25,813 nucleotides of DNA from a virus: positions 1-25,813 of the IMG/VR virus record IMGVR_UViG_3300023170_000155. One strand, written 5' to 3'. A program made the position numbers and the translations under genes. Positions 6,813 to 14,856 of the stretch are shown one piece after another (position 1 is the stretch's first letter; every line of letters begins with the position of its first letter). The notes under the pieces were generated by a model that was not told the origin of the DNA, made no database searches, and saw only the letters and a list, made by a program, of their open reading frames with translations.

Positions 6813-7205
6813 ATGGCTGGATTTAGTGATTATTTAGAAGATAAAGTATTAGACCATGTATTTGGTGGTAATGCTTATACAGCACCATCAACATTATATG
6901 TTGCTTTATATACTGTAGCACCTACAGATACAGGCGGTGGCACAGAAGTATCAGGCGGAGCTTATGCAAGACAAACTGGTACATTTACCGTATCTGGTAC
7001 TGATCCTACCACAGCAACAAACTCAGCAGCTATTGAATATCCAACAGCTACAGCAGATTATGGAACTGTAGTTGCAGTTGGTATTTTAGATGCTTCATCA
7101 GCTGGTAATCTTTTAGCTTACGCAAACCTAACAACATCTAAAACTGTAAGCACAGGTGATGTATTCAGATTTGATGCTGGAGATTTAGATATAACATTAG
7201 CGTAA
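6813..7205 (+). CDS. Gp80-like tail/structural protein, 130 aa
   Basis: A 130-residue beta-rich protein. The N-terminus (MAGFSDYLEDKVLDHVFGG) is followed by LYVALYTVAPTDTGGGTEVSG and GGAYARQTGTF, then alternating polar/hydrophobic strands ending in VFRFDAGDLDITLA. The pattern (helix, strand LYVAL, Gly-rich loop, AYARQ) is typical of small Gp80-like phage tail proteins. Its molecular role is not established; a tail decoration or fibre-base role is plausible. Ribosome site AGGAG lies 7 nt upstream. Confidence 0.6.
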   Translation: MAGFSDYLEDKVLDHVFGGNAYTAPSTLYVALYTVAPTDTGGGTEVSGGAYARQTGTFTVSGTDPTTATNSAAIEYPTATADYGTVVAVGILDASSAGNLLAYANLTTSKTVSTGDVFRFDAGDLDITLA

Positions 7206-7209
7206 TATC

Positions 7210-8112
7210 ATGGCCTCAGTAGGCTATGGTCTATATACATACGGGAAGTCCAACTATGGAACTCCCGTTTATCATTTTGGTGCTGCAACAATACAAGCAT
7301 CATCAGGTTTTACAGCTGAATCATCAGTACAAAAACTAGCTAGTGCAACATCTGCACAAACTTCTGATTTCAATGCAGTAGGGCATAAAATTAATTTAGG
7401 AGCAGCAACATCTGCTGCAACATCAGGATTTGCTTCAGTTGGTCATAAAATAAATCTTGGTGCATCAACCATAGCAGCAGTTTCTTCTGCAACAGCAGTA
7501 GGTAGACAAATAGACCGTGGACAAGCGGTTATTAGTGCAGTATCTAGTGCTACAGCTATTGGTAGACAGATTGATAGAGGTACTGCAACTATAACAGGTA
7601 TATCTGGATTTACAGCAGTAGGTACACAAATAGATTTAGGATCTGCAACTATAGCAGCTACATCTAGTGTAACCGCAGTACCAACTAAATTAATACCAGG
7701 AGCATCAACAATAGCTGCAACAAGCAGTATGACTGCTACAGGTACACAAATAGATAAAGCTTTAGCAACTATTGCAGTTGTATCAGGATTTACAGCTACT
7801 GGTAGATTTACTATTGCTGCTTCAGCTACATTAGCTGGTGTAAGTGGCTTTGATGCAGACGGTAGACAGATAGACAGAGGTGCATCTGTAATTGCACAAA
7901 CAAGTGGATTTAATGCTATTGGTAGTCTAAAATGGGAAGATATAATTGTTCCTGATGAAACATGGACAGAACAAGATATAATAGCCGATACCTGGACAAA
8001 CCAAGCGAATCCAGATACATCATGGACAGATTTACAAACAAGTACAACATGGGAGGAGCAATCTAACCCATCGACTACTTGGAATGAATTAGGCGAACAA
8101 GACGCAGCTTAA
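7210..8112 (+). CDS. structural protein built of eleven 20-residue repeats
   Basis: After a 24-residue Gly/Tyr-rich N-terminus, residues 25-244 form eleven tandem units of exactly 20 residues. A typical unit starts (S/A)ATIAA, then SGFTAVG, then a polar QIDRG turn. Residues 245-300 change to a different repeat with Trp at 252, 262, 272, 281 and 291 in TW or SW pairs (spacing 10, 10, 9, 10). The regularity suggests a beta-solenoid or stacked beta rod with a Trp-rich cap. No membrane segment, Cys or catalytic motif is visible. Between adaptor, Gp80-like protein and tail fibre, it is most likely a tail spike, fibre or whisker component. No clear ribosome site precedes the ATG, which begins 5 bp after the previous stop. 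Confidence 0.75.
   Translation: MASVGYGLYTYGKSNYGTPVYHFGAATIQASSGFTAESSVQKLASATSAQTSDFNAVGHKINLGAATSAATSGFASVGHKINLGASTIAAVSSATAVGRQIDRGQAVISAVSSATAIGRQIDRGTATITGISGFTAVGTQIDLGSATIAATSSVTAVPTKLIPGASTIAATSSMTATGTQIDKALATIAVVSGFTATGRFTIAASATLAGVSGFDADGRQIDRGASVIAQTSGFNAIGSLKWEDIIVPDETWTEQDIIADTWTNQANPDTSWTDLQTSTTWEEQSNPSTTWNELGEQDAA
7282..7941 (+). repeat. eleven tandem 60-bp (20-codon) units
   Basis: Each unit is 60 bp and in frame, with no length variation across 660 bp. Nucleotide identity between units is moderate, but some neighbours are near copies, such as units 4 and 5 (both with SSATA(V/I)GRQIDRG) and units 2 and 3 (both ending VGHKINLG). Fixed length with sequence drift implies structural constraint on the 20-residue period. 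Confidence 0.9.
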
Positions 8113-8124
8113 AGGAATTTTTTT

Positions 8125-10164
8125 ATGGCAGATACATTTACAACTAATTTAAACTTAACCAAACCAGAAGTAGGCGCATCTACTGATACTTGGGGTACAA
8201 AACTTAATGACGATCTTGATGATTTAGATGCGTTATTTAGTGCTACTGGCACATCAGTAGCTATGAACCTAGACGGAGCAGTTATAGATAGCTCTGTCAT
8301 CGGAGGTACAACTCCAGCAGCAGGTACATTCACAACCCTTACAGCTAATACTTCTATTACAGGCACACTAGCTACAGCAGCTCAACCTAATATTACAAGT
8401 GTTGGTACGCTTACAGGTTTAGACGTTGCAGGAACAGTAACTGCTGATGGTTTGACTCTAGATGCTGGAGTTTACAAAATTAATAACACTTCTGTCGGTT
8501 CAGGCTCTGACAAATGGATAGGTTCTGATGGCGGTGCTGGTATTTTTATTAATCCAGGAGCTAGTGGAAACTTTAATGTATATAACAATAACGCTGTTGC
8601 TAGATTAGGGGTTAATGGCTCTACAGGAGACATCTCCTTCTACGATGATACAGGAACTAGCCAAGCTCTATTCTGGGATGCAAGTGCTGAATCGCTTGGA
8701 ATTGGAACGACTAGTGTTTCATATCCTCTTGATGTAAGAAAAAATCAAGCAGGATATACATATATTTCTTCTGATAATGGAAATACAGCAGCCTCAGGAA
8801 CAGGAAGTGGTTTTGCTATGACTGAAAGCGGAACTGTTGCTTGGTATATGAGAAGCGAAAGAGATGGTACTGGTAAATTTAATATTGGCAATTCAGCCAA
8901 TAGAATGACCATTGATTCTTCAGGCAATGTTGGAATTAAAACTGATAGTCCTTCAAGTTATCAAGCAAACGCAGACGATTTGGTTGTAGCAACTACTGGG
9001 CATACAGGTATTACTATAGCATCAGGAACATCGCATTTAGGTAATATTCATTTTGCAGATGGAACTTCGGGAGATGATGCGTATAGAGGATTTATTCAAT
9101 ACGAACATACAGCAAATTATATGAGATTTGCAACTAACGCATCAGAAGCCATGCGTATCGACTCATCAGGCAACGTTGGAATTGGAACGACTAGTCCTTT
9201 TTCTTCTGCAAGATTACAAGTAAATACTGGCACAAACTTAAATCTTGCTGTGCAAACAGGCACAACAGAAACAAGTGGTATGAAAATAAATGCTTTCAAT
9301 GATGCAGGAAGTGCAAATATACCATTAGAAATTAATGGCTCTGTAATGTTACTTAAAACTGGCGAAACAGAAAGAATGCGTATTGATTCTTCAGGCATGT
9401 TAGGACTAGGTACAACTCCACCAAGTGATTCACACGCTACTTGGAGTCAATTTTTTATAGGTCAAAAAGGCTCAGTAATTTCTGAAAAATTAGGTAGTGG
9501 TGGTCTTTTTGGAACTTATGTAACAGATAATCTTTATGTTGATAATGATACAGGTGCTTTTGCCTATAGAGTTGCTAATGAAGCAAGTGCTTATTTACAA
9601 GAAGCTGCAACTCATAGATGGTATACAGTAGCAAGTGGAAGTGCAGGTGCAGCAGCTACATTATCAGAAAGAATGCGTATTGATAGTTCAGGCAACTTGT
9701 TGGTGGGGACTACGAGCGCTGCATCAGGTTTTAAATTACAAGTTGATGGTGGTGCTGGTAATGCTCGTTATACTAATATTGATACAGGCGGTTCAACTTT
9801 TGACCAATTTAGATTTAATGGTGGATTAGTTGGCTCTATAACAACCAATGGTTCAACAACATCTTTTAACACATCTTCAGATGCAAGACTAAAAGACGTT
9901 ACAGGCGAAGCTAGAGGTTTAGAAGTAATTAATGAACTTAACCCAGTAGCTTATAACTGGAAAGCAGATGGTAAAGCTGATGAAGGTCTTATAGCTCAAG
10001 AAGTATTAGACATAGTGCCTAACGCTGTATCAGGTTCTGAAGAAGAACAATATTATATGGATTACAGTAAACTTGTAGTACATCTTGTAAAGGCTGTAAA
10101 AGAACAACAAACACAGATTGAAGCCTTACAATCTGAAATTAACTTACTTAAAACAGGAGAATAA
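8125..10164 (+). CDS. tail fibre with C-terminal S74 intramolecular chaperone domain
   Basis: A 679-residue fibre. The N-terminus ([19 protein letters not shown], then [19 protein letters not shown]) is the common virion-attachment start. The shaft contains recurring [14 protein letters not shown]-type motifs near nucleotides 8903, 9147, 9373 and 9670. The C-terminus is a peptidase S74/endosialidase chaperone: SDARLK with Ser585 and Lys590 (the Ser-Lys pair five residues apart used for self-cleavage), VAYNWK, GLIAQEV, and a coiled coil at the end ([18 protein letters not shown]). The domain trimerises the fibre and is then cut off. The protein probably binds the host surface. Ribosome site AAAGGA precedes ATG 8125. 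Confidence 0.88.
   Translation: MADTFTTNLNLTKPEVGASTDTWGTKLNDDLDDLDALFSATGTSVAMNLDGAVIDSSVIGGTTPAAGTFTTLTANTSITGTLATAAQPNITSVGTLTGLDVAGTVTADGLTLDAGVYKINNTSVGSGSDKWIGSDGGAGIFINPGASGNFNVYNNNAVARLGVNGSTGDISFYDDTGTSQALFWDASAESLGIGTTSVSYPLDVRKNQAGYTYISSDNGNTAASGTGSGFAMTESGTVAWYMRSERDGTGKFNIGNSANRMTIDSSGNVGIKTDSPSSYQANADDLVVATTGHTGITIASGTSHLGNIHFADGTSGDDAYRGFIQYEHTANYMRFATNASEAMRIDSSGNVGIGTTSPFSSARLQVNTGTNLNLAVQTGTTETSGMKINAFNDAGSANIPLEINGSVMLLKTGETERMRIDSSGMLGLGTTPPSDSHATWSQFFIGQKGSVISEKLGSGGLFGTYVTDNLYVDNDTGAFAYRVANEASAYLQEAATHRWYTVASGSAGAAATLSERMRIDSSGNLLVGTTSAASGFKLQVDGGAGNARYTNIDTGGSTFDQFRFNGGLVGSITTNGSTTSFNTSSDARLKDVTGEARGLEVINELNPVAYNWKADGKADEGLIAQEVLDIVPNAVSGSEEEQYYMDYSKLVVHLVKAVKEQQTQIEALQSEINLLKTGE
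8696..9195 (+). repeat. 20-bp direct repeat inside the fibre gene (copies 8696-8715 and 9176-9195)
   Basis: The string TTGGAATTGGAACGACTAGT occurs identically at both positions, 480 bp (160 codons) apart, in the GIGTTS coding motif. Exchange between copies would be in frame. Confidence 0.85.
9368..9684 (+). repeat. 20-bp direct repeat inside the fibre gene (copies 9368-9387 and 9665-9684)
   Basis: CAGAAAGAATGCGTATTGAT occurs identically at both positions, 297 bp (99 codons) apart, encoding ERMRID in each case. It is a second in-frame exact repeat in the same gene. Confidence 0.85.
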
Positions 10165-10165
10165 A

Positions 10166-10507
10166 ATGGCAAATATTTACACATGGAACTGTAAAACAGT
10201 AGACGTTTACCCAACACACGATGGACATTCTGATGTTGTTTATGTGGTTCATTGGCGATTAAACGCAGAGAGCGATCAACAAGATTCTGAAGGAAATAAC
10301 TATTCAGCTTCTGTTTATGGTACTCACAACGTTAATGCAGATGATATATCTAACTTTATACCATTCGCAGATCTTACCAATGACATAGTAACTGGTTGGG
10401 TTACATCTGGTATGGGTGATGATGAAGTTGCTAATCTTAAATCAGGATTAGACAGCAACATTGAAAACCAAATCAATCCTACATCTGTTACTAAAACCAT
10501 AGGTTAA
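10166..10507 (+). CDS. small conserved phage protein, 113 aa
   Basis: Start chosen at ATG 10166, because AGGAG lies just upstream and the ATG follows the fibre TAA. A longer in-frame form from 10118 would be embedded in the fibre gene. The product (MANIYTWNCKTVDVYPTHD...VVYVVHWRLNAE...) has an N-terminal beta sheet region with an aromatic pattern and a helical C-terminus (DDEVANLKSGLDSNIENQI). Comparable proteins are found next to fibre genes of phages and cyanophages without assigned function. It may be a fibre-associated or chaperone protein; that is inference from position. Confidence 0.6.
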   Translation: MANIYTWNCKTVDVYPTHDGHSDVVYVVHWRLNAESDQQDSEGNNYSASVYGTHNVNADDISNFIPFADLTNDIVTGWVTSGMGDDEVANLKSGLDSNIENQINPTSVTKTIG

Positions 10508-10510
10508 ACA

Positions 10511-12019
10511 ATGGCACTATTGCCTGTAACTCCGCCCGCTGGCATAGTTAAAAACGGTACTGACTATGCTAACAAAGGTCGTTGGGTTGACGGCAATCTT
10601 GTGCGTTTTGAAAACGGATTTCTAAAACCTATTGGTGGTTGGACTAAACTAAGAAACACAGCACTAGACGGTGAGCCTATAGGTATGTATGCCTATAAGG
10701 ATAATCTTGGTGAATCCATACTAGCTGTAGGTACAAGACAAAAAGTCTATGTCTTGTACGACAATACTTGGACTGATATAACACCAACAGGCTTTGTAAG
10801 TGACGCTGACAACGATCCTCTCGGTTACGGTGCATACCACTATAACGTAGAAGATTACGGCGATGCTAGAAGCCAATCTGGACTACCTCTTGCTTCAGGT
10901 CATTTCTCCTTTGACAACTGGGGTGAGGATTTAGTCTTTTGTTTTTCTGGTGACGGCAAAATCTATAAATGGCAACCTAATTCAGGCGGCACAGCTGATA
11001 CCATTGCCACAGTCGTAACAAACGCTCCTACAAACTGTCAGGCTGTTCTAGTTACTAATGAAAGGCATTTAGTTGCTATTGGTTCTGGTGGCGATCCTAG
11101 AAAGGTATCTTGGAGTGATAGAGAAGATAGAAATACTTGGACATCTAAAGCTACGAATACAGCAGGTGATGTGCAAATACCTACAGGTGGTCGTGCGTTA
11201 TTAGGCGTTAAATATCAAAACGATGTCATAGTCTTTAGTGATACTGGTATAGATAGAATGAGCTATGTAGGCTCTCCGTTTGTTTATGGTATCGCAGCAG
11301 CAGGTGCAAACTGTAAAGCTGTAAGTAGAAGATCAGTCGTGCAAACAGGAAACTTTCTTGCGTGGATGGGTGAAAACTCATTCTTTGTTTACGATGGTGT
11401 TGTCAGAGAAATCAAATGCGATGTGCATGATTATGTATATGACAATCTAAACATACAGGGCAAGCAATCATGTTGGGGTGGACATAACTCTAATTTCAAC
11501 GAAATATGGTGGGGTTTTCCAAGTGGGGATGGACAATACACACCAAACAAATATGTAATATGGAATTACTTAGAAAACACTTGGTCTATAGGTTCTTTAG
11601 ATAGAGGCTGTTGGATTGACCAAGGTGCGTTTAATTATCCTATTGCTGGTGATTCAAGTGGTTTTGTTTACGAACACGAATCAACTACATTATCTAATTC
11701 ACCAAACTTAAATAGTGATGCACCATTTTGTACAAGCGGTCCAATAGAATTAGGTAACGGTGATAACTATGTGCAATGTAATCAAATTATTCCAGATGAA
11801 GAAGCAAACACATTACCAGGTGTAACAATAAGTTTTAAAGGTAAGTTTACCCCGCTAGGTAGCGAAACAGACTTTGGTAGTTTTACCTTTGAAAATGATG
11901 GATATACCGATGCTAGGTTTACAGCAAGACAAGTACAAATGACTGTAACAGGAAGCACCAATCAAGACTTTCAAGTTGGTAACATAAGATTAAATGTAAG
12001 ACCTAGAGGTAAAAGATGA
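10511..12019 (+). CDS. tail hub/nozzle protein, P22 gp10-like
   Basis: A 502-residue beta-rich protein. The order of motifs resembles P22 gp10 and related hub/nozzle proteins of short-tailed phages: an N-terminal WVDGNLVRFENGFLKPIGGW segment, propeller-like blades (YKDNLGESILAVGT, LVFCFSGDGKIYKWQ, HLVAIGSGGDPRKVSWSD), then GVKYQNDVIVFSDTGIDRMSY, NFLAWMGENSFFVYDG, and NKYVIWNYLENTWSIG near residue 350, with a C-terminal beta domain ending NIRLNVRPRGKR. This class closes the portal channel and attaches fibres. It overlaps the next gene by four bases (ATGA). Family assignment rests on remembered motif order, not on a search. Confidence 0.65.
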   Translation: MALLPVTPPAGIVKNGTDYANKGRWVDGNLVRFENGFLKPIGGWTKLRNTALDGEPIGMYAYKDNLGESILAVGTRQKVYVLYDNTWTDITPTGFVSDADNDPLGYGAYHYNVEDYGDARSQSGLPLASGHFSFDNWGEDLVFCFSGDGKIYKWQPNSGGTADTIATVVTNAPTNCQAVLVTNERHLVAIGSGGDPRKVSWSDREDRNTWTSKATNTAGDVQIPTGGRALLGVKYQNDVIVFSDTGIDRMSYVGSPFVYGIAAAGANCKAVSRRSVVQTGNFLAWMGENSFFVYDGVVREIKCDVHDYVYDNLNIQGKQSCWGGHNSNFNEIWWGFPSGDGQYTPNKYVIWNYLENTWSIGSLDRGCWIDQGAFNYPIAGDSSGFVYEHESTTLSNSPNLNSDAPFCTSGPIELGNGDNYVQCNQIIPDEEANTLPGVTISFKGKFTPLGSETDFGSFTFENDGYTDARFTARQVQMTVTGSTNQDFQVGNIRLNVRPRGKR

Positions 12020-12384
12020 TGGATTTATCCTCACAAAGACAATACATACAAAGAGCAGAAAATGTGCATATTAATATTGCATTAGCTAGTACAGATTATG
12101 TTGTTTATACAGCACCAAGTGGTGATGATTTTACCTTTTCTATTATTCAATCTTTTTTAGTATGTGAACATCAAGGACAGCAAACACAAATTAGTGTAAC
12201 AAATACACACGGTTCTGATACTTTTAATTTATTTAGTGGCAAAGTTATTACTGCTAATAGTACTTCAGAGTTATTAGAAAGACCTATTATTATTCATCAA
12301 GGTGAAATAATAAAAGTACAAGGTAACCATGATGGTAATTTAGATATACACATGAGTATTGTAGAATATGCAAGAGGCGACTAA
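12016..12384 (+). CDS. small beta-rich virion protein, 122 aa
   Basis: A 122-residue protein dominated by alternating hydrophobic and polar strands (ENVHINIALASTDYVVYTAP, FSIIQSFLVCEH, LERPIIIHQGEIIKVQGN). It looks like a small jelly-roll or beta-sandwich structural protein, the sort often found as a head or tail decoration. The ATG overlaps the upstream TGA and the 3' end overlaps the next gene by 17 bp, so it is part of the late operon. No named family is recognised. Confidence 0.55.
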   Translation: MMDLSSQRQYIQRAENVHINIALASTDYVVYTAPSGDDFTFSIIQSFLVCEHQGQQTQISVTNTHGSDTFNLFSGKVITANSTSELLERPIIIHQGEIIKVQGNHDGNLDIHMSIVEYARGD

Positions 12385-12775
12385 TAACGTAATTGATATA
12401 AACCAAGCGAAAAAAGATCCTTGGGAAATTGAATGGGAAAGGTGTAAACCCTATATAGCAAAAGCTGTAAAGTATCAAGATTCCTATACAATTGACGATA
12501 TAGAAGATAAAATAAGACATGGTATATTCCATTTATGGCCAGGCAAAAAGTCTGCATACATAACAGAATTTGTAATATATCCACAAGTTAAAGCAATGAA
12601 TCTATTATTTTGTGGTGGTGATTACGAAGAATTAGAAGAAATGCTACCATCAATAGAAGCATTTGCAAAAGCCGCAGGTATTAAAAGATTATACGGTGGC
12701 GGTAGAAAAGGATGGATTAGAAAGATAAAACATCTAGGATTTGAGACAGAACATTTAATTAGAAAAGACTTATGA
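12368..12775 (+). CDS. GNAT-fold protein, T7 gp13 (internal virion protein A)-like
   Basis: A 135-residue protein with the reduced acetyltransferase-like fold seen in short-tailed phages: helix region up to residue 40, strand SAYITEFVIYP (62-72), a core strand with AMNLLFCGGDYEELEEMLPSIEAFAKAAG (76-104), GGGRKGW at 110-116, and the end HLGFETEHLIRKDL. The usual acetyl-CoA pyrophosphate loop is not clear, so enzymatic activity is doubtful. T7 gp13 has the same fold and acts in head assembly or core formation. It is coupled by ATGA to the gene for the next internal protein, which supports that role. Confidence 0.65.
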   Translation: MQEATNNVIDINQAKKDPWEIEWERCKPYIAKAVKYQDSYTIDDIEDKIRHGIFHLWPGKKSAYITEFVIYPQVKAMNLLFCGGDYEELEEMLPSIEAFAKAAGIKRLYGGGRKGWIRKIKHLGFETEHLIRKDL

Positions 12776-14199
12776 GTAAAGGAAAAACCAGAACAGAAAC
12801 CTCAGTAGATTTGCCAGCATGGCAAGAAGCTCAATTTAAAGAGCTTTACAGCCAAGCACAGGGCGTTGCAAGACAACCTTTTATACCTTATACAGGCCCA
12901 ATGGTTGCTGGATTTTCACCAGACCAATTACGACAGTTTCAAGCTACTAGAGGACTATTTGAATCAGGTATGGGTTATGACCCAACTAAAGCTTTACAGG
13001 GTATGGCACAAGAACAATTTAGACCTACTATACAACCTGTTACTGGTTTTCAAGCACCAACAATAGAAGCAACACAAGCTCCTGGTGCGGCACAAATAGG
13101 TCCAGTATCTACTCCACAATTTCAAGGTTTATTAAGTCAAGACATAGGCGCATATCAATCACCTTATCAACAACAGGTTATAGATTTAGCTATGCAGGAT
13201 ATACAGCGACAAGCTGATATAGCGCGTGGCGGTGCGCAGGAAAGAGCAATTAGAGCAGGTGCTTTTGGTGGTTCACGATCTGCAATACTAGAAGCAGAAT
13301 CACAAAGACCTTATGCAGAGCAGATGGCTAGAACAGCTGCTGGTTTAAGACAAGCAGGATTTGAACAAGCACAAGCAGCAGCACAAGCTGATTTAGCAAG
13401 ACAACAACAATTAGGTATATTTGGTGCTGGTCAAGAACAACAAAGAGCTTTACAACAGGCACAACTTGGTCAACAAGCAGGTATCTTTGGCGCAGAATTA
13501 GGACAGCAAAGACGTATGCAACAAGCACAACTAGAGCAACAAAGACAATTAGCTGGTTTAGATATTGCTGGCAGAGCTGCATTAACACAACCACAATTAG
13601 AGATGCAAGCGCGTGCGCAAAGAGCAGGTTTGCTAGGTGGATTGGCAGGACAACAAGTTCAAGGTCTTGGTTTACTAGGTGGTATAGGCGCACAACAACA
13701 AGCACTACAACAAAGAGCTATAGATGCACAAAGAGGCGAGTTCCAAAGAGCGCTTGGTTATGGACCACAACAATTAAGTTTATTACAAGCTGGTTTAGGA
13801 ACACCATTAATAAGTCAAACAACAACTGGAAGTAAAGGCACAGGTGTTGGTGATGTTTTGGGTGGTGCTGCTGGATTATTTGGTTCATTGGCATTAGGGG
13901 GTGCTTTTGGTGCTGGAGGATTATTTGGAGGCGCAGGTGCAGGATCAGGGGCTGCTGTTACAGCAGGTGGTGGCAGAGGATATTTTTCTGATGAAAGACT
14001 AAAAGAAAACATTAAATCAATAGGCACATCTGAAAACGGACACAAACTATATACTTGGGATTGGAATGACAAAGCTAAAAAGCTTGGTATAAATGACCCA
14101 ACAATAGGTGTGATAGCGCAAGAAGTTATGAAATATATGCCAGAAGCCATTAGCAAAAATACTAATGGTTACTACATGGTTAATTATGGAGTTCTATAA
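12772..14199 (+). CDS. internal virion/ejection protein with glycine-rich membrane segment and S74 domain
   Basis: A 475-residue protein. Residues about 1-150 are Gln/Pro-rich, then Ala/Gln-rich helices extend to about 340 with LGIFGA and AGIFGA repeats. A Gly/Ala/Leu/Phe-rich segment at about 358-398 (LGGAAGLFGSLALGG...) is a candidate membrane-inserting glycine zipper. The C-terminal 70 residues are a compact S74 chaperone domain: YFSDERLK with Ser406 and Lys411, GHKLYTWDW, GVIAQEV and YYMVNYG. S74 domains are usual on fibres but this protein sits between GNAT and ejection genes and lacks a fibre shaft. It probably forms part of the DNA-ejection channel, with the S74 domain acting in its assembly. 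Confidence 0.65.
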   Translation: MSKGKTRTETSVDLPAWQEAQFKELYSQAQGVARQPFIPYTGPMVAGFSPDQLRQFQATRGLFESGMGYDPTKALQGMAQEQFRPTIQPVTGFQAPTIEATQAPGAAQIGPVSTPQFQGLLSQDIGAYQSPYQQQVIDLAMQDIQRQADIARGGAQERAIRAGAFGGSRSAILEAESQRPYAEQMARTAAGLRQAGFEQAQAAAQADLARQQQLGIFGAGQEQQRALQQAQLGQQAGIFGAELGQQRRMQQAQLEQQRQLAGLDIAGRAALTQPQLEMQARAQRAGLLGGLAGQQVQGLGLLGGIGAQQQALQQRAIDAQRGEFQRALGYGPQQLSLLQAGLGTPLISQTTTGSKGTGVGDVLGGAAGLFGSLALGGAFGAGGLFGGAGAGSGAAVTAGGGRGYFSDERLKENIKSIGTSENGHKLYTWDWNDKAKKLGINDPTIGVIAQEVMKYMPEAISKNTNGYYMVNYGVL

Positions 14200-14846
14200 T
14201 GGCAGGCGGAATACCAACAACAAATTTACAAGTACCAACAACACAACCAACAGTACCACAACCAACAGTACTACAACCAACAGCTACTCCATACAATAGG
14301 CAGCAACAAATTGGTTTAGCTTTAAGTGCGTTGTCAGACGTTTTAGGAAAAAGAGATCCTATAGCTGGTACTATGCAAAGACAGGCTTTTTTACAAGCAC
14401 AGCAACAAATGGCAGAACAAGAAAAGAAACAAGAAGAATTAAATAAGCAATTAAATTCCGCTATTGATAAATCTAATTTACCGCAATCACAAAAAGATTT
14501 ATTTAAAAAATTTGATGTACAAACTAAAGCTCAAGCTTTGATGAAAACTTTTGAGCCTCCAAAAACATTAAGCACAGCGCAAAGAGTTTCTGAAATAGCT
14601 GCAAAAGTTGCAAACGATCCAAATTATAAATTAACACCACAAGACGAATTAATTTTACAAATTTCAAGAAAAGCCGATCCTTTAACTAGAGGAATAGAAG
14701 ATATATCTGCCGCAGCTTTATCTGAATTTACCCAAGAAAAAGGAACATTGAAAACATACGCATCAACACAAGATGCCTTGAACGCAGGATTACAATCAGG
14801 AGATCAGTTTATAGGTACTGATGGAGTTACATATAGAATTCCTTAA
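14199..14846 (+). CDS. putative internal virion protein, 215 aa
   Basis: The N-terminus (residues about 6-32) is rich in Thr, Pro and Gln with TQPTV/PQPTV/LQPTA repeats. It is followed by a long charged helical region (RQQQIGLALSALSDVLGKRD, then AFLQAQQQMAEQEKKQEELNKQLN) and a small C-terminal domain (STQDALNAGLQSGDQFIGTDGVTYRIP). No family is recognised. It lies between two candidate ejection proteins, overlapping the first by one base (TAATG), so it may be the third component of an internal core. The short-repeat N-terminus could vary in length by slippage. Confidence 0.55.
   Translation: MAGGIPTTNLQVPTTQPTVPQPTVLQPTATPYNRQQQIGLALSALSDVLGKRDPIAGTMQRQAFLQAQQQMAEQEKKQEELNKQLNSAIDKSNLPQSQKDLFKKFDVQTKAQALMKTFEPPKTLSTAQRVSEIAAKVANDPNYKLTPQDELILQISRKADPLTRGIEDISAAALSEFTQEKGTLKTYASTQDALNAGLQSGDQFIGTDGVTYRIP
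14242..14287 (+). repeat. 15-bp tandem minisatellite, 3 units
   Basis: Two identical 15-bp units (CACAACCAACAGTAC) at 14242-14256 and 14257-14271 are followed by a close third copy. They encode the five-residue PTV-type repeats at the N-terminus of the 215-residue protein, and 15 bp keeps the frame. Confidence 0.8.
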
Positions 14847-14856
14847 GTAAAATGAA

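Noticed and set aside
7282-7941. CRISPR-like regular spacing
   Set aside because: The 60-bp periodicity is a protein repeat in frame with no constant repeat separated by unique spacers.
10118-10165. Longer form of the 113-residue protein starting inside the fibre gene
   Set aside because: ATG 10166 follows AGGAG directly after the fibre stop; the extension encodes the fibre coiled coil in another frame.
13328-13705. Minus-strand Leu/Val-rich ORF opposite the Gln-rich ejection protein
   Set aside because: It is the antisense shadow of CAA/GCA-rich codons, which read as Leu and Val runs, with no ribosome site.
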